From NCBI GenBank assembly GCA_022495995.1, contig JAFEMH010000935.1, forward strand, positions 1 to 64,000: a DNA stretch of 64,000 nt. The letters run 5' to 3'. A model generated the notes under the pieces. The model was not told the origin of the DNA. It was given only the letters and a program-made list of their open reading frames with translations, and did not search any database. Each line of letters opens with the position of its first letter. The stretch's first letter is position 1. Position numbers and translations under genes: made by a program. Shown here in pieces: positions 24,159-34,235 of this stretch. This DNA is from Adenophora triphylla var. japonica (taxonomy: Eukaryota; Streptophyta; Magnoliopsida; Asterales; Campanulaceae).

Positions 24159-25911
24159 GACCGTGTACAATGGGGGGATGAAATGGGGGATGAAATCCCA
24201 TTTCATCCAGCTCACCACTCCAATGGGGGATGAAACCTTGGTTGAATGAATTAACGGGATGAAAAGTTTCATCCCGGTTGAAACGCTCCAATTTTTTTTT
24301 TTTTTTTTTTTTTTAAAGTTGCCACATGTCAAGACCTTATTGGTCTTGACTTTATTACTTTTTCACCCAATTATTTAAACTCAATTATCTCATAATAAAT
24401 GATTTAAAAATAAAAATAAAAATTCACCAAAATTCATTATTTTTTTTTTCCTACAAATTGATATAAGTTTCATTTGATTTGGACACAAAAAAAAACACTT
24501 AATTTTCAATTTGGGTTGAATTATTACCTAGTAAATTATTATTTTTTTTAATTTTTTTTTTCACCAAAATTCATCATTTTTTTTCCCTACAAATCGATAT
24601 AAGTTTCATTTGATTTGGACACAAAAAAAAAAAACACTTAGTTTTCAATTTGGGCTGAATTATTACCTAGTAAATTATTATTTTTTTTAATTTTTTTTTC
24701 ACCAAAATTCATCATTTTTTTCCCTACAAATTGATATAAGTTTCATTTGATTTGGACACAAAAAAAAACACTTAGTTTTCAATTTGGGCTGAATTATTAC
24801 CTAGTAAATTATTCTTTTTTAAAAAATTTTTTTTTCACCAAAATTCATCATTTTTTTCCCTACAAATTGATATAAGTTTCATTTGATTTGGACACAAAAA
24901 AAAAACACTTAGTTTTCAATTTGGGCTGAATTATTACCTAGTAAATTATTATTTTTTTTTAATTTTTTTTTTCACCAAAATTCATCTTTTTTTTTCCCTA
25001 CAAATTGATATAAGTTTCATTTGATTTGGACACAAAAAAAAACACTTAGTTTTCAATTTGGGCTGAATTATTACCTAGTAAATTATTATTTTTTTTAATT
25101 TTTTTTTTCACCAAAATTCATCTTTTTTTTCCCTACAAATCGATATAAGTTTCATTTGATTTGGACACAAAAAAACAACACTTAGTTTTCAATTTGGGCT
25201 GAATTATTACCTAGTAAATTATTCTTTTTTAAAAAAAAAAAATTCACCAAAATTCATCAATTTTTTTTCCCTACAAATTGATATAAGTTTCATTTGATTT
25301 GGACACAAAAAAAAACACTTAGTTTTCAATTTGGGCTGAATTATTACCTAGTAAATTATTATTTTTTTTAATTTTTTTTTCACCAAAATTCATCTTTTTT
25401 TTTTTTCCTACAAATCGATATAAGTTTCATTTGATTTGGACACAAAAAAAAAACACTTAGTTTTCAATTTGGGCTGAATTATTACCTAGTAAATTATTAT
25501 TATTTTTAATTTTTTTTTTCACCAAAATTCATCATTTTTTTCCCCTACAAATCGATATAAGTTTCATTTGATTTGGACACAAAAAAAACACTTAGTTTTC
25601 AATTTGGGCTGAATTATTACCTAGTAAATTATTCTTTTTTAATTAAGTGTGAAATATTTTTTTAATTATAAATAATAATAATTATTATTATTATTTTACT
25701 AATCATAAAAATAAAAATAGAGAATATAAATAAAATAAAATAAAAGTAGTGGGGTATAGAATGATGAGTTGGAGGGAGTTGAAATTTAATTTAAGTTAGC
25801 CATTGGAGTGGGGGTAAATGAAATGGGTAGATGAAATATTAGGTGGATGAGAAAAAGTGTAAAAAATGTTAAATGAAATGGGGGAGTGAGATGAAACCAT
25901 CGTGGATAGTC
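24159..25911. mobile_element. Tourist-like (PIF/Harbinger-type) element with internal minisatellite
   Basis: Ends GACCGTGTACAATGG and, inverted, GACTATCCACGATGG, flanked by TTA at 24156-24158 and 25912-25914. TTA fits the TWA duplication of PIF/Harbinger elements. GATGAAATG-rich subterminal stretches occur at both sides. The 1.2-kb core is a nine-copy tandem array. No transposase frame is seen. Confidence 0.55.
24425..25640. repeat. Nine-copy tandem repeat, period about 137 bp
   Basis: Units begin CACCAAAATTCAT at 24425, 24562, 24700, 24836, 24973, 25109, 25245, 25381 and 25520. Each continues CTACAAATYGATATAAG, TTTCATTTGATTTGGACAC, a poly-A run, CACTTAGTTTTCAATTTGGG, then ATTACCTAGTAAATTATT and a T-rich spacer. 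Spacing is 136-139 bp; the first unit is slightly diverged. Confidence 0.9.
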
Positions 25912-25914
25912 TTA

Positions 25915-26194
25915 TTACTAGTATACATATGTTTTATTTTATACTTATATTTACTGACATGCCTTAATTATATAGAGTAAAGAAAAGAGCTTTCTTCTAC
26001 AGTTTTATAATGAAAGAAACTGCATCAAAATCATCAGCTACAATGGTAGAGTTGGTCTTTGCTTTTTGGTTCTTTTTTATGCTAAAGTTGAGAGACCAAT
26101 GAGTTGTGGCCGGAAAAAAGTAATTGTGTGTGTGAAAGAAAAGAGTGTTTACACTAAACTTGAAATATTGTGATTGGCAACTCAACGCGGTGTT
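25915..26194. other. Intergenic; no gene seen
   Basis: Short AT-rich spacer between two mobile elements, without recognisable features. Confidence 0.4.
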
Positions 26195-26202
26195 GTGCCA
26201 AT

Positions 26203-26582
26203 TAGGGGTGTTCATGGTTCGAATTGATTTGATTTTTGTTAAAATTTTAGAAAATTGGGATCAGATCAAATACTTTGATTTTGTAAAAATTTAGGATCAG
26301 AATCAGACCATTACATTATAGGACCGGTCCCATCGATCCAGTTCTAATGGTCCGATTCCGATTCGGTTCCACCGGTTCTACAAATTACAATATAATATAA
26401 TTTTTTACAATAACAAAATCTACAAGCAAGCATATTTAAGAACCAAATTGCTGAAAAATATTTCGGGGCGGAGGGAATATATGGCTGTCTACAAGCAGAA
26501 TATTTAAGAACCAAATTACAATAACAAAATCAATAGTTAGAAAAGAAGAGTTCCATGTTCAACCACTTGGTTGGTAAGAAAG

Positions 26583-26625
<43 letters not shown>

Positions 26626-26823
26626 GGTCCGGTCCGGTGTGGTTTCGGTCCAGGACCGCATATTTTTTTTTTCAAAATCAGGACCAGACCAAATAATCGA
26701 TTCCATAAAAATTTGGAACCAGGACCAGACAAATACTATTTTTTCGATTCGATTTTTACTGATCTGATTCGATTCTACTGATCCGATCCGATTTCACCGA
26801 TTTTTTTTAACAATCCTGTCCTA
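26203..26823. mobile_element. hAT-like MITE (TAGGGGTG ends)
   Basis: Starts TAGGGGTGTTCATGGTTCG and ends in a decayed ATCCTGTCCTA. Flanks GTGCCAAT (26195-26202) and GTGCGAAT (26824-26831) make an 8-bp target duplication with one mismatch, as for hAT. A TA microsatellite lies at 26586-26622. The interior is rich in CGGTCC/GGACCG motifs. Confidence 0.65.
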
Positions 26824-27055
26824 GTGCGAATAGAGGGGTGACTAGTAAATTGATTAGGGTACGATGATAATTTTGTATGACGTCGTCGCTGTATAAAATT
26901 ATTCTTAGTATTTTACAATTATGTTCTAAAATGAAAGTCAAAAAATTTTAAAGTTCACTCCCGATCACCATTTAGCTGTATATACATTCGGTAAAAAATA
27001 ATATGTTAACATGGTAGAGGACTGATCTAGGGCAAGCTTTATTAGCAGTTTGAAC

Positions 27056-27666
27056 TAGGGGTGGACATGGTTCGATTCAAACCGCGGTTTGAGATCGAAC
27101 CGAATCTAATCACGTAGTTTGGTTTGATTTTTTTCTATAAATGGTTTAGCTTGGTTTGAAAATTTAATAAACCGTGTGGTTCGGTTCAGCTCGCAGTCTG
27201 GAACCTTAAAACCGAACCAAATCGAATCGAACCAAACCGATTCAGACCGAACCGCGGTTTAGACAATGTCTTGTAATTTGTTTTGAGATGGTTTCTTTTG
27301 TTGTACTTGTTAGAACAATGAACTTTCAGTTTACTAAAACTCATTCCTATTTGGATAGTAGTATTTGTGTTTTATGTTTAATAAATATGATTGCTAGTTT
27401 GATAAAAAAAAATGTAAAGAGCAACGCTTTTAGTTGGACATGTTTGTAGTTCGGATAGCGGTCTAGGCGCGGATTCGGACACGGTTTGAACCGTTTATGA
27501 AACCGTGGTTTGAGACCGAACCGAACCAAACCGAGGTCGTTTGGTTTGGTTTGGTTTGAAATTTTCTATGATTCGGTTTGGTTTGGGATTTTCCCAAACC
27601 AAGTACTAGCGGTTTGGTCTCCAAATTCCTTCCAAACCGAACCAAATCGAACCATGTCCACCCCTA
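27056..27666. mobile_element. hAT-like MITE with perfect 8-bp target duplication
   Basis: Perfect inverted ends TAGGGGTGGACATGG, extending to GGTTCGATT, with GTTTGAAC directly repeated at 27048-27055 and 27667-27674. Length is 611 bp, and the interior is rich in inverted AACCG/CGGTT motifs. No frame encodes a transposase, so it depends on one in trans. Confidence 0.85.
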
Positions 27667-27674
27667 GTTTGAAC

Positions 27675-28440
27675 GATTCTAGAATCTTTAAAAAAAATTA
27701 GAAAAAATGTTTGTACTTAAATCAATTAAAAAATCATTCGTCATGATTAATTAAGTTTTTTATTTCAAATTTTGGGTAAAAATAGGATAGGAGATGGGTT
27801 ATGAATTATAATAATTATTATTAATTATTTATATGATTAATGAGTTGGGTTGGGGATTACAAAAAAAGAATAATGGTAAAATGGAGATTATGAAAATGGT
27901 TTTTACTAATCCTCAATGGATACCGATCCGAATAATCGACTTCCTCGTATTTTTTACGACAGTTACACAAACAAATCACTCTCCATTAAATCAAATGTTG
28001 ATTATGAAACAAAGTAATCATCAGGATATTGTGTATATTTTTAAATTTTTTTTTTTTTGAAATGTGAAAAAGACGATTTCATCAAATTTCTTAATTTATG
28101 TACTGTCACCGTGCAATAACACAGGTAAGAGAATACTAGTTAATAAACAAAATAAGAGAGAGACTGTTGTACAATTAACGACACAATAGGAGTATTGTAA
28201 GTTGTTTATATGGCCCCAAAACAAGCATTTCTACATGGTGGGATTCCAACCAATGCATATAAGCCCACATTTTGATATATATGGGCTAACATCAATAGAT
28301 TCTTAGGGCCAGGCAGAAGTTGGAACTTGGGCTCCATACACAAAATTGTGCTAAAAAGTACAAATATTTTAGTACCATCTTTTCTTCTTTTTCTTTTGCA
28401 AAATTCAACATAAACTAACCAATTAAAATTCAAAGATAAT
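27675..28440. other. Intergenic; no gene seen
   Basis: AT-rich spacer. Short frames only. Confidence 0.4.
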
Positions 28441-28444
28441 TACC

Positions 28445-28722
28445 AGCTGAGGGCGGCTATACACCAAATGTTTTGGTGTTATCTGTTATTTACTAAAAAA
28501 AATTTGCGTGAAATTAAAATTCAAAATGTTTACATATATAAGAAATAATGAGCTTCACTAGGCACCACTTTACATACATATATATAATAGGCTTCACTAG
28601 GCGCGAAACATTTGATCTTGCCTGTTCTTTAAAACAGGTCAAAACGATGTCGTTTTGCAAAAAAAAAAATTTTTTTTTGGATTGCCTGGACAATACCAGA
28701 CACTACAGTAGATCCGCCCCTG
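28445..28722. mobile_element. Diverged hAT-like MITE
   Basis: The right end, inverted, reads CAGGGGCGGATCTACTG, the same family as 20316-20906. The left end CAGCTGAGGGCGGCTATAC is a weaker match. Contains GCTTCACTAGGC twice (28551 and 28590). Confidence 0.4.
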
Positions 28723-28724
28723 AT

Positions 28725-29083
28725 TACCACCTATTCCATCATAATCTGATTGGTTAGTCAATTTGTGGGATCCACATCAATTAGTTTTGAGATTTAGTTG
28801 AGTCAAACTCAATTTATTTGTTTTTTTTTTGTTTGTTTTTTTTTTATCAACCCAATCAAACTTTAACCGCAACTTCATGAAAATCTAGTTATTCCTATAC
28901 AGTTCTAAATCTTGTTATTCGTTCACCGTTACAATTACTATCGATAAAAATCACTATTAGGATTACTATCGATAAAAACATATAGGGATAATTAAATTTT
29001 TATAAAATTATGATCAAACTTTTATTAAATTGATCAAATGGGACAAACTTTCCAAGTTTAAGAGAATAAGTGAAACTCATCTT
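28725..29083. other. Intergenic; no gene seen
   Basis: Spacer up to the Copia 1 target duplication ATCTT at 29079-29083. Confidence 0.4.
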
Positions 29084-29789
29084 TGTTGAGAATTCTTACC
29101 ACTCAGTCCACCAGTGACTGTTGAGAATTCTTACCACTCGTCCACCAGTTCCGATTACAAACTCAGAACAGTACCAATGTTTGAACAGCGGAAGCAATGC
29201 AAAACAGAGAAATAAAGCATTAATCAGTAACAGCAGAAAATAGTAATCTGAGCACTTAAATAAACTTGAAATAGAAAATGAAATTTAAACAGAAGAAAAA
29301 GAGTAAGTAATTGACTCAGGCCCAAGTATCCTTTTGATCCGAAATCCAGCCACAAACCAAGGTCACCGATCCAAGGCGAGTTGTTATGAACCGATACAGA
29401 CCCAAACAAATTTCGGCAGCCACAGCAAAAGGCAACACCAATCGACCCAAAAAACCACAACCCACACTCCTCTGTTATGCCTCGCCAACACATACACACA
29501 CTGACAGATTATAAACCTAACTGAGGAAGAGCACCTAAACAGAAATTGAGAGTAGAAGAAATCGATATGAACCTCGAACCACCTCACAGAACTCTCAAAT
29601 ATACCTCTGCAAGCTCATTAAACCCTCTCTATTTATCCGAAAGAGAAAATCCCAAAAGTGTGTATAGACCGTATGTTCTTGATGGCTGCAAAGGGAGGGT
29701 GTGGGGGTTTAAATAGGGCTGATGGAAGAGATAAGAAGAAGAAAGAGATAAAGCCACTACAAGAAAAATGGCTTTTTTCGACACTTTTA

Positions 29790-30165
29790 ATTCGGCACTT
29801 AATTTTGTGCCACCAATTTTCGGCACTTTTTTAGTAAGTGCCACAAATTTTCGGCACTTTTTAGAAACTGCCACAAATATCCGGCACTTTTTTAGAAGTG
29901 CCGCCAATTTTCGGCACTTTTACAAAAGTGCCGCTAATTTTCCGGCACTTTTTTAAAAGTGTCGCTAATTTTCCGGCACTTCTTTAAAAGTGCCGCTAAT
30001 TTTCCGGCACTTTCTTAAAAGTGCCGCTAAATTCTCGACACTTTTGAAAAAGTGCCGCTAAATTTTCGGCACTTTTGAAAAAGTGCCACTAATTTCCCGA
30101 CACTTTTACAAAAGTGCCGCTAATTTTTCGGCACTTTTTTAAAAGTGCCGCTAATTTTTCGATAT
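29790..30165. repeat. Subterminal palindromic repeat array (left)
   Basis: About eleven units of 33-36 bp, each holding GGCACTTTT, a few bases, AAAAGTGCC and then GCTAATTTT. Each unit alone can form a hairpin. Confidence 0.85.
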
Positions 30166-30610
30166 TTTTTTTTTTGTGAAATACAAATAAATATAAAAGG
30201 TGACAATATTTTATTGGACACACAAGCATTCACATGGATCACTAGCTCAAAACATCTTCACCATTAAATGCATTACATCCAATGATCCAAATTCATCCCA
30301 CAAAAATAAAAGCATATTTTTCTTTGATTCACTCATTATTATTCACATGGATTGCCAATAAATCAATCTATACCATTAATTTTACATTCAAATTCAATGG
30401 TCCTAATTCACCAACTTTTCTTAAACAAAACCCTACCCACTTCACTACTCCCTCATCTCTCTCTGCGCCTCATTTCCACGCCTCCCTCATTTTTCCTTCA
30501 ACGTAAATTGCATCTTATTCTCCCCTAATGCACCCACTTTTGTTGCTGGCACCCTCATCTCTCCTTCTCCCTCATTCTGCGCCTCCCTCTTCTTCCTAGA
30601 AACCTTCATC

Positions 30611-30966
30611 TTCTTCTCCCTCTTTCTGTCCTACTCCGACGAACATAACTCTTTCTCCGCTTATTATTTTCTGATCTCCACCGTTCAGAATAGGCGCCTA
30701 GGGGTTGCAAACAAACCCTGAAATTTTGAAGAAGATCCAACGGTTAACGAAGCGAAAAATCGCTTTTTTCTGGGTATGGTTTGAGCAGTTCTTCTCCCTC
30801 TTTCTGTCCTACTCCGACAAACATAACTCTTTCTCCGGTAATTATATTCTGATCTCCACCGTTCAGAATTGGCGCCTAGGGGTTGCGAACAAACCCTGAA
30901 ATTTTAAAGAAGATCCAACGGTTAACGAAGCGGGAAATCGCTTTTTTCTGGGTATGATTTGAGCAG
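30611..30966. repeat. 178-bp direct tandem duplication inside CACTA
   Basis: Two copies (30611-30788 and 30789-30966) beginning TTCTTCTCCCTCTTTCTG and ending TTTGAGCAG, differing at only a few positions. A 45-base partial third copy is near 31233-31275. The sequence looks 5'-UTR-like (pyrimidine-rich) but codes for nothing I recognise. Confidence 0.85.
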
Positions 30967-31284
30967 TGACGGGAATTCTCGTTTTTTTTTTTTTTTTGAA
31001 TTTTTTAGGTATGTTAAATGTTGTTTTCTAGATCTATATTTCAAGATCTGATTTTTGAATTATAAATCTGATTTTTAAATTAAAAATCTGATTTTTGAAT
31101 TTTTAGAGATAGATTGTTGTGGTGGATGGATGGTGGTGAAAGAATGGTGGTGTATGAATGGTGGTGGTTCAAAGTGTAATTGTTGAATTGTTGTATATAT
31201 TTCCACATATGTGTGCTTCCTAATGAACTTTTGTTTGTTCTTCTCACTCTTTCTGTCCTACTCCGACAAATATAACTTTTGTTT

Positions 31285-31610
31285 GTGGCACTTTTAAAAG
31301 TGTCGGAAAATTGTGGCACTTTTCAAAGTGCCGGAAATTATGGCATTTTTGAAAGTGTCAGAAATTATGGCATTTCTGAAAGTGTCGGAAATTGTGACAT
31401 TTCTGAAAGTGTCGGAAATTATGGCATTTCTGAAAGTGCCGGAAATTATGGCACTTTTAAAAGTGCCGGAAAATTGTGGCACTTTTAAGTGCCGGGAAGT
31501 ATTGTCGACGCGACTTATTATGACACTTATAAAAGTGCCGAAAAATGTGTCGGAAATTGCTTTTATGGCACTTTTTTCTCATTTGTGACACTTAAAAAAG
31601 TGCCACAAAA
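31285..31610. repeat. Subterminal repeat array (right)
   Basis: Units of about 30 bp with GGCACTTTTnAAAGTGCCGGAAATTAT and single-base variants (GTGTCGG). Mirror of the left array with a different spacer. Confidence 0.8.
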
Positions 31611-32120
31611 ACCTGTTTTTGTTGTAGTGAGCTTACCCGATCAATCGAATCAATCGCGAAGGAAGAGGAACGATGCGGCGAAATCGCCGGAGTACCAACC
31701 CAGCAAAGAGATCGTAATATCCAAAAAAGACCAAGTAAAAAAAACACTTCTTATTTTAATAAAAAAGACGCTGGAATCAACAAAGGGTCTGGGAACAAAC
31801 AAAATGCTCACAATGGGCTGCAAGCTTGGGCTGCACTTTATATTGGGCCAAAGCCCAAACAACAACATAACAACATTCTCCACCTTGGATCAAGTGCCGG
31901 TTCATGACACCAGTGCAATTCACGATGCACTCACAGGATACACTTACAGGGCATATTCATCATCGCCTTAGCCTTCGACACTTGATCCAACACAAAGTTA
32001 GAACAAAGTACGGAAGACAAAAATCTAGTTTATTCCTATCACATAGAAAGGAACGAAACTAGACACCCCAACTTCACACAAAGTAAAGAAGAGGATTTTT
32101 GGGACAAACTAACACAAGCA

Positions 32121-33257
32121 TCAACATGAAGTGTCAAAATTCAAAATTTTCAAACAATTCAAAAATTTTGAAACAGGTAAACACTTAGTTCCCATATCAG
32201 CAGGATTAAAATTAGTGTCAATTTTTTCAAGATAAACAACATTTTTAGCAATCACATCACGAATGAAATGAAATTTAACATCTATATGCTTAGTTCTATC
32301 ATGAAAAACAGGATTCTTACCCAATTGAATGCCAGATTGACTATCAGAAAATACTACCACATTATCATTTAGAAAACCAATTTCAGAAAGTAAACCCTTA
32401 AGCCATATGGCCTCTTTTATAGCCTCGGTCATAGCCACATATTCAGATTCTGTCGTAGACAAAGCCACAATTGGCTGTAACTGAGATTTCCAACTAATAC
32501 AAAAGCCACATAAGGTAAACACATATGAAGTGAAAGATTTTTTATTGTCCCTATCATTAGCATAATTAGAATCAAAATAACCAACTAATTTTATACCTTC
32601 ATCACACTTAGTGAATTTCAAACCATAACTTACCGAATGCTTTAAGTACCTTAACAACCATTTAAGCGCTTGCCAATGGGGCAAACCAGGATTTGACATA
32701 TAACGGCTTAAACACGAAATAGCATAAGCAATATCAGGACGGGTACTAACCATTAAGTACATAACAGAACCAATAGCATTTGAGTAAGGTATATTTTTCA
32801 TTTGGTTTAGCTCCAAGTCATTTTCGGGACACTGCTCTTTACTAAGCACAAAATGTGAAGCAAGAGGGGTATTAACAGACTTACCATCTTTCATAGAGAA
32901 TTTACTTAAAATCTTTTCAACATATGAACTTTGATTCAAGTAAATAACAGATAATTCACGGTCTCTGATTATATTCATGCCAAGTATCTTACTAGCATCA
33001 CCGAGATATTTTATGTCAAATTTAGCACTCAAGCAATTTTTAACATTCTCTACGGATTTAGAACAAGGACTAATAAGAAGCATGTCATCAACATATATAA
33101 GCAAGAAAACAGGCATACTCGTATCATTCTTGAAATATAAACAATGATCATAAGGACTTCGCTGGAATTTTAAATCTAGCATGCATTTATCAAATTTCAA
33201 GTTCCACATACGAGAGACCTGTTTAAGCCCATATAACGACTTTTTAAGCAAACACAC
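32121..33257 (-). pseudogene. Copia 1 reverse transcriptase C-terminus and RNase H
   Basis: 378-codon frame starting at LLKKSLYGLKQ, with polymerase box VFLLIYVDDMLLIS, then the Copia tail IGSVMYLMVSTRPDIAYAI and RNase H segments STTESEYVAMTEAIKEA and DSQSGIQLGKNPVFHDRTKH. It ends in TGA near 32121. It is separated from the upstream frame by two one-base indels (near 33300 and 33330) that together restore frame, and one stop. Confidence 0.85.
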
Positions 33258-33299
33258 ATAATCGGGACAAGTATTATCAATATAACCCTCAAATTTGCT

Positions 33300-34235
33300 T
33301 CATATAAATCTTTTCATCAAGATCTCCATGCAAAAAGCGGTTTTAATATCCATTTGTTTCATTTCCCAATTAAACCGAGCTACCAAAGCAAGCATAATCC
33401 TAACAGGTTGTGAATTTAACAACGGGAGCAAATATTTCAAAGTGTAATCTATACCTTCTTTCTGAGTAAAACCTTTTGCTACAAGTCTAGCTTTAAATCT
33501 AGCAGAGTCGGATTCATTCTTGACTTTATAGAGCCACTTACAAGAAACAATAGAACAGTTTTTCGGTCTAGGCACTAAAGTCCAAGTATCATTAACATGC
33601 AAAGAATTCATTTCATCATTCATAGCATTAATCCACTCATCCTTATTAGCAGAATTTAAAGCTTCATTATAGGTTTTAGGCTCATAATTATCAATAGATT
33701 CAAACACACTAAACACAAATGAAGTCATATCAAAATCATGAAAATGGGCGGGTTGCCTAGATATGCATCTAGGTCTATCACGACTAAGTTGGTAGTCATT
33801 CAAATCAGGCAACTCATTATTTTCCATATCTTCATTTTCAACATCAATATTTTGCTCATTCACATCAATAGGATTATCAACAGGAGGAATCACATCAGGT
33901 TGTGTAACAGGCTCATTAACAATAGCAGGAATAGGCACATAAGAGTGCTCCACCGTATTTGGAGCAGGGGGAGGGGGAGGCACATTATTCAAGCAAGGAA
34001 ACTCAGTTTCATTAAACACAACATCAGGACTAATGATCACTTTGAAATTCGATTCCTCCCTTACCCATAATCTATACCCCTTGACACCCTTCGGGTATCC
34101 CAAGAAAATACACCTCACAGTCCGAGGTTCAAGTTTATCATTTTTCTTGTGGGCATACGCAGCACAACCAAAAATCCTCAAATTTGAATAATCAACAGGT
34201 TTTCCAGAAAAAAACAGCTTCGGGACATCTACCAT
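33300..34235 (-). pseudogene. Copia 1 integrase C-terminus to RT N-terminus
   Basis: 311-codon frame with YSNLRIFGCAAYAHKKN and RCIFLGYPKGVKGYRLW (end of integrase), an acidic linker, then the RT start DEWINAMNDEMNSLHVNDTW, CKWLYKVK and ARLVAKGFTQKEGIDY. Its end, DIKTAF, is where a one-base deletion shifts the frame. Confidence 0.85.

Larger units (their letters stand above)
29755..31629. mobile_element. Non-autonomous CACTA (En/Spm) element
   Basis: Ends CACTACAAGAAAAA and inverted CACTACAACAAAAA; 3-bp duplication AGC (29752-29754 and 31630-31632); length 1875 bp. The uninterrupted LTR at 37020 reads ATAAAGCTTACC, which is the empty site. Subterminal arrays of CGGCACTTTTnnAAAAGTGCCG-like palindromes fill 29790-30165 and 31285-31610; such repeats are where CACTA transposases bind. 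No transposase frame exists, so it moves in trans. Confidence 0.93.
29084..31875 (-). repeat. 3' LTR of Copia 1, split by CACTA element
   Basis: Plus-strand boundaries are TGTTGAGAATTC at 29084 and CATAACAACA at 31875, identical in order to the right LTR. The interruption at 29755-31632 (CACTA plus AGC) accounts for its greater length. An internal direct repeat TTGAGAATTCTTACCACT occurs at both 29086 and 29121. Confidence 0.9.

Noticed and set aside
24425..25640. Possible centromeric satellite
   Set aside because: Only nine units, bounded by MITE-like ends; no evidence of larger arrays in the window.
29790..30165. CRISPR-like regular repeats
   Set aside because: Spacers are not unique and the context is the terminus of a plant CACTA element.
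31279..31588. Overlapping frames on both strands with regular short peptide repeats
   Set aside because: They are translations of the palindromic subterminal repeats of the CACTA element, not genes.
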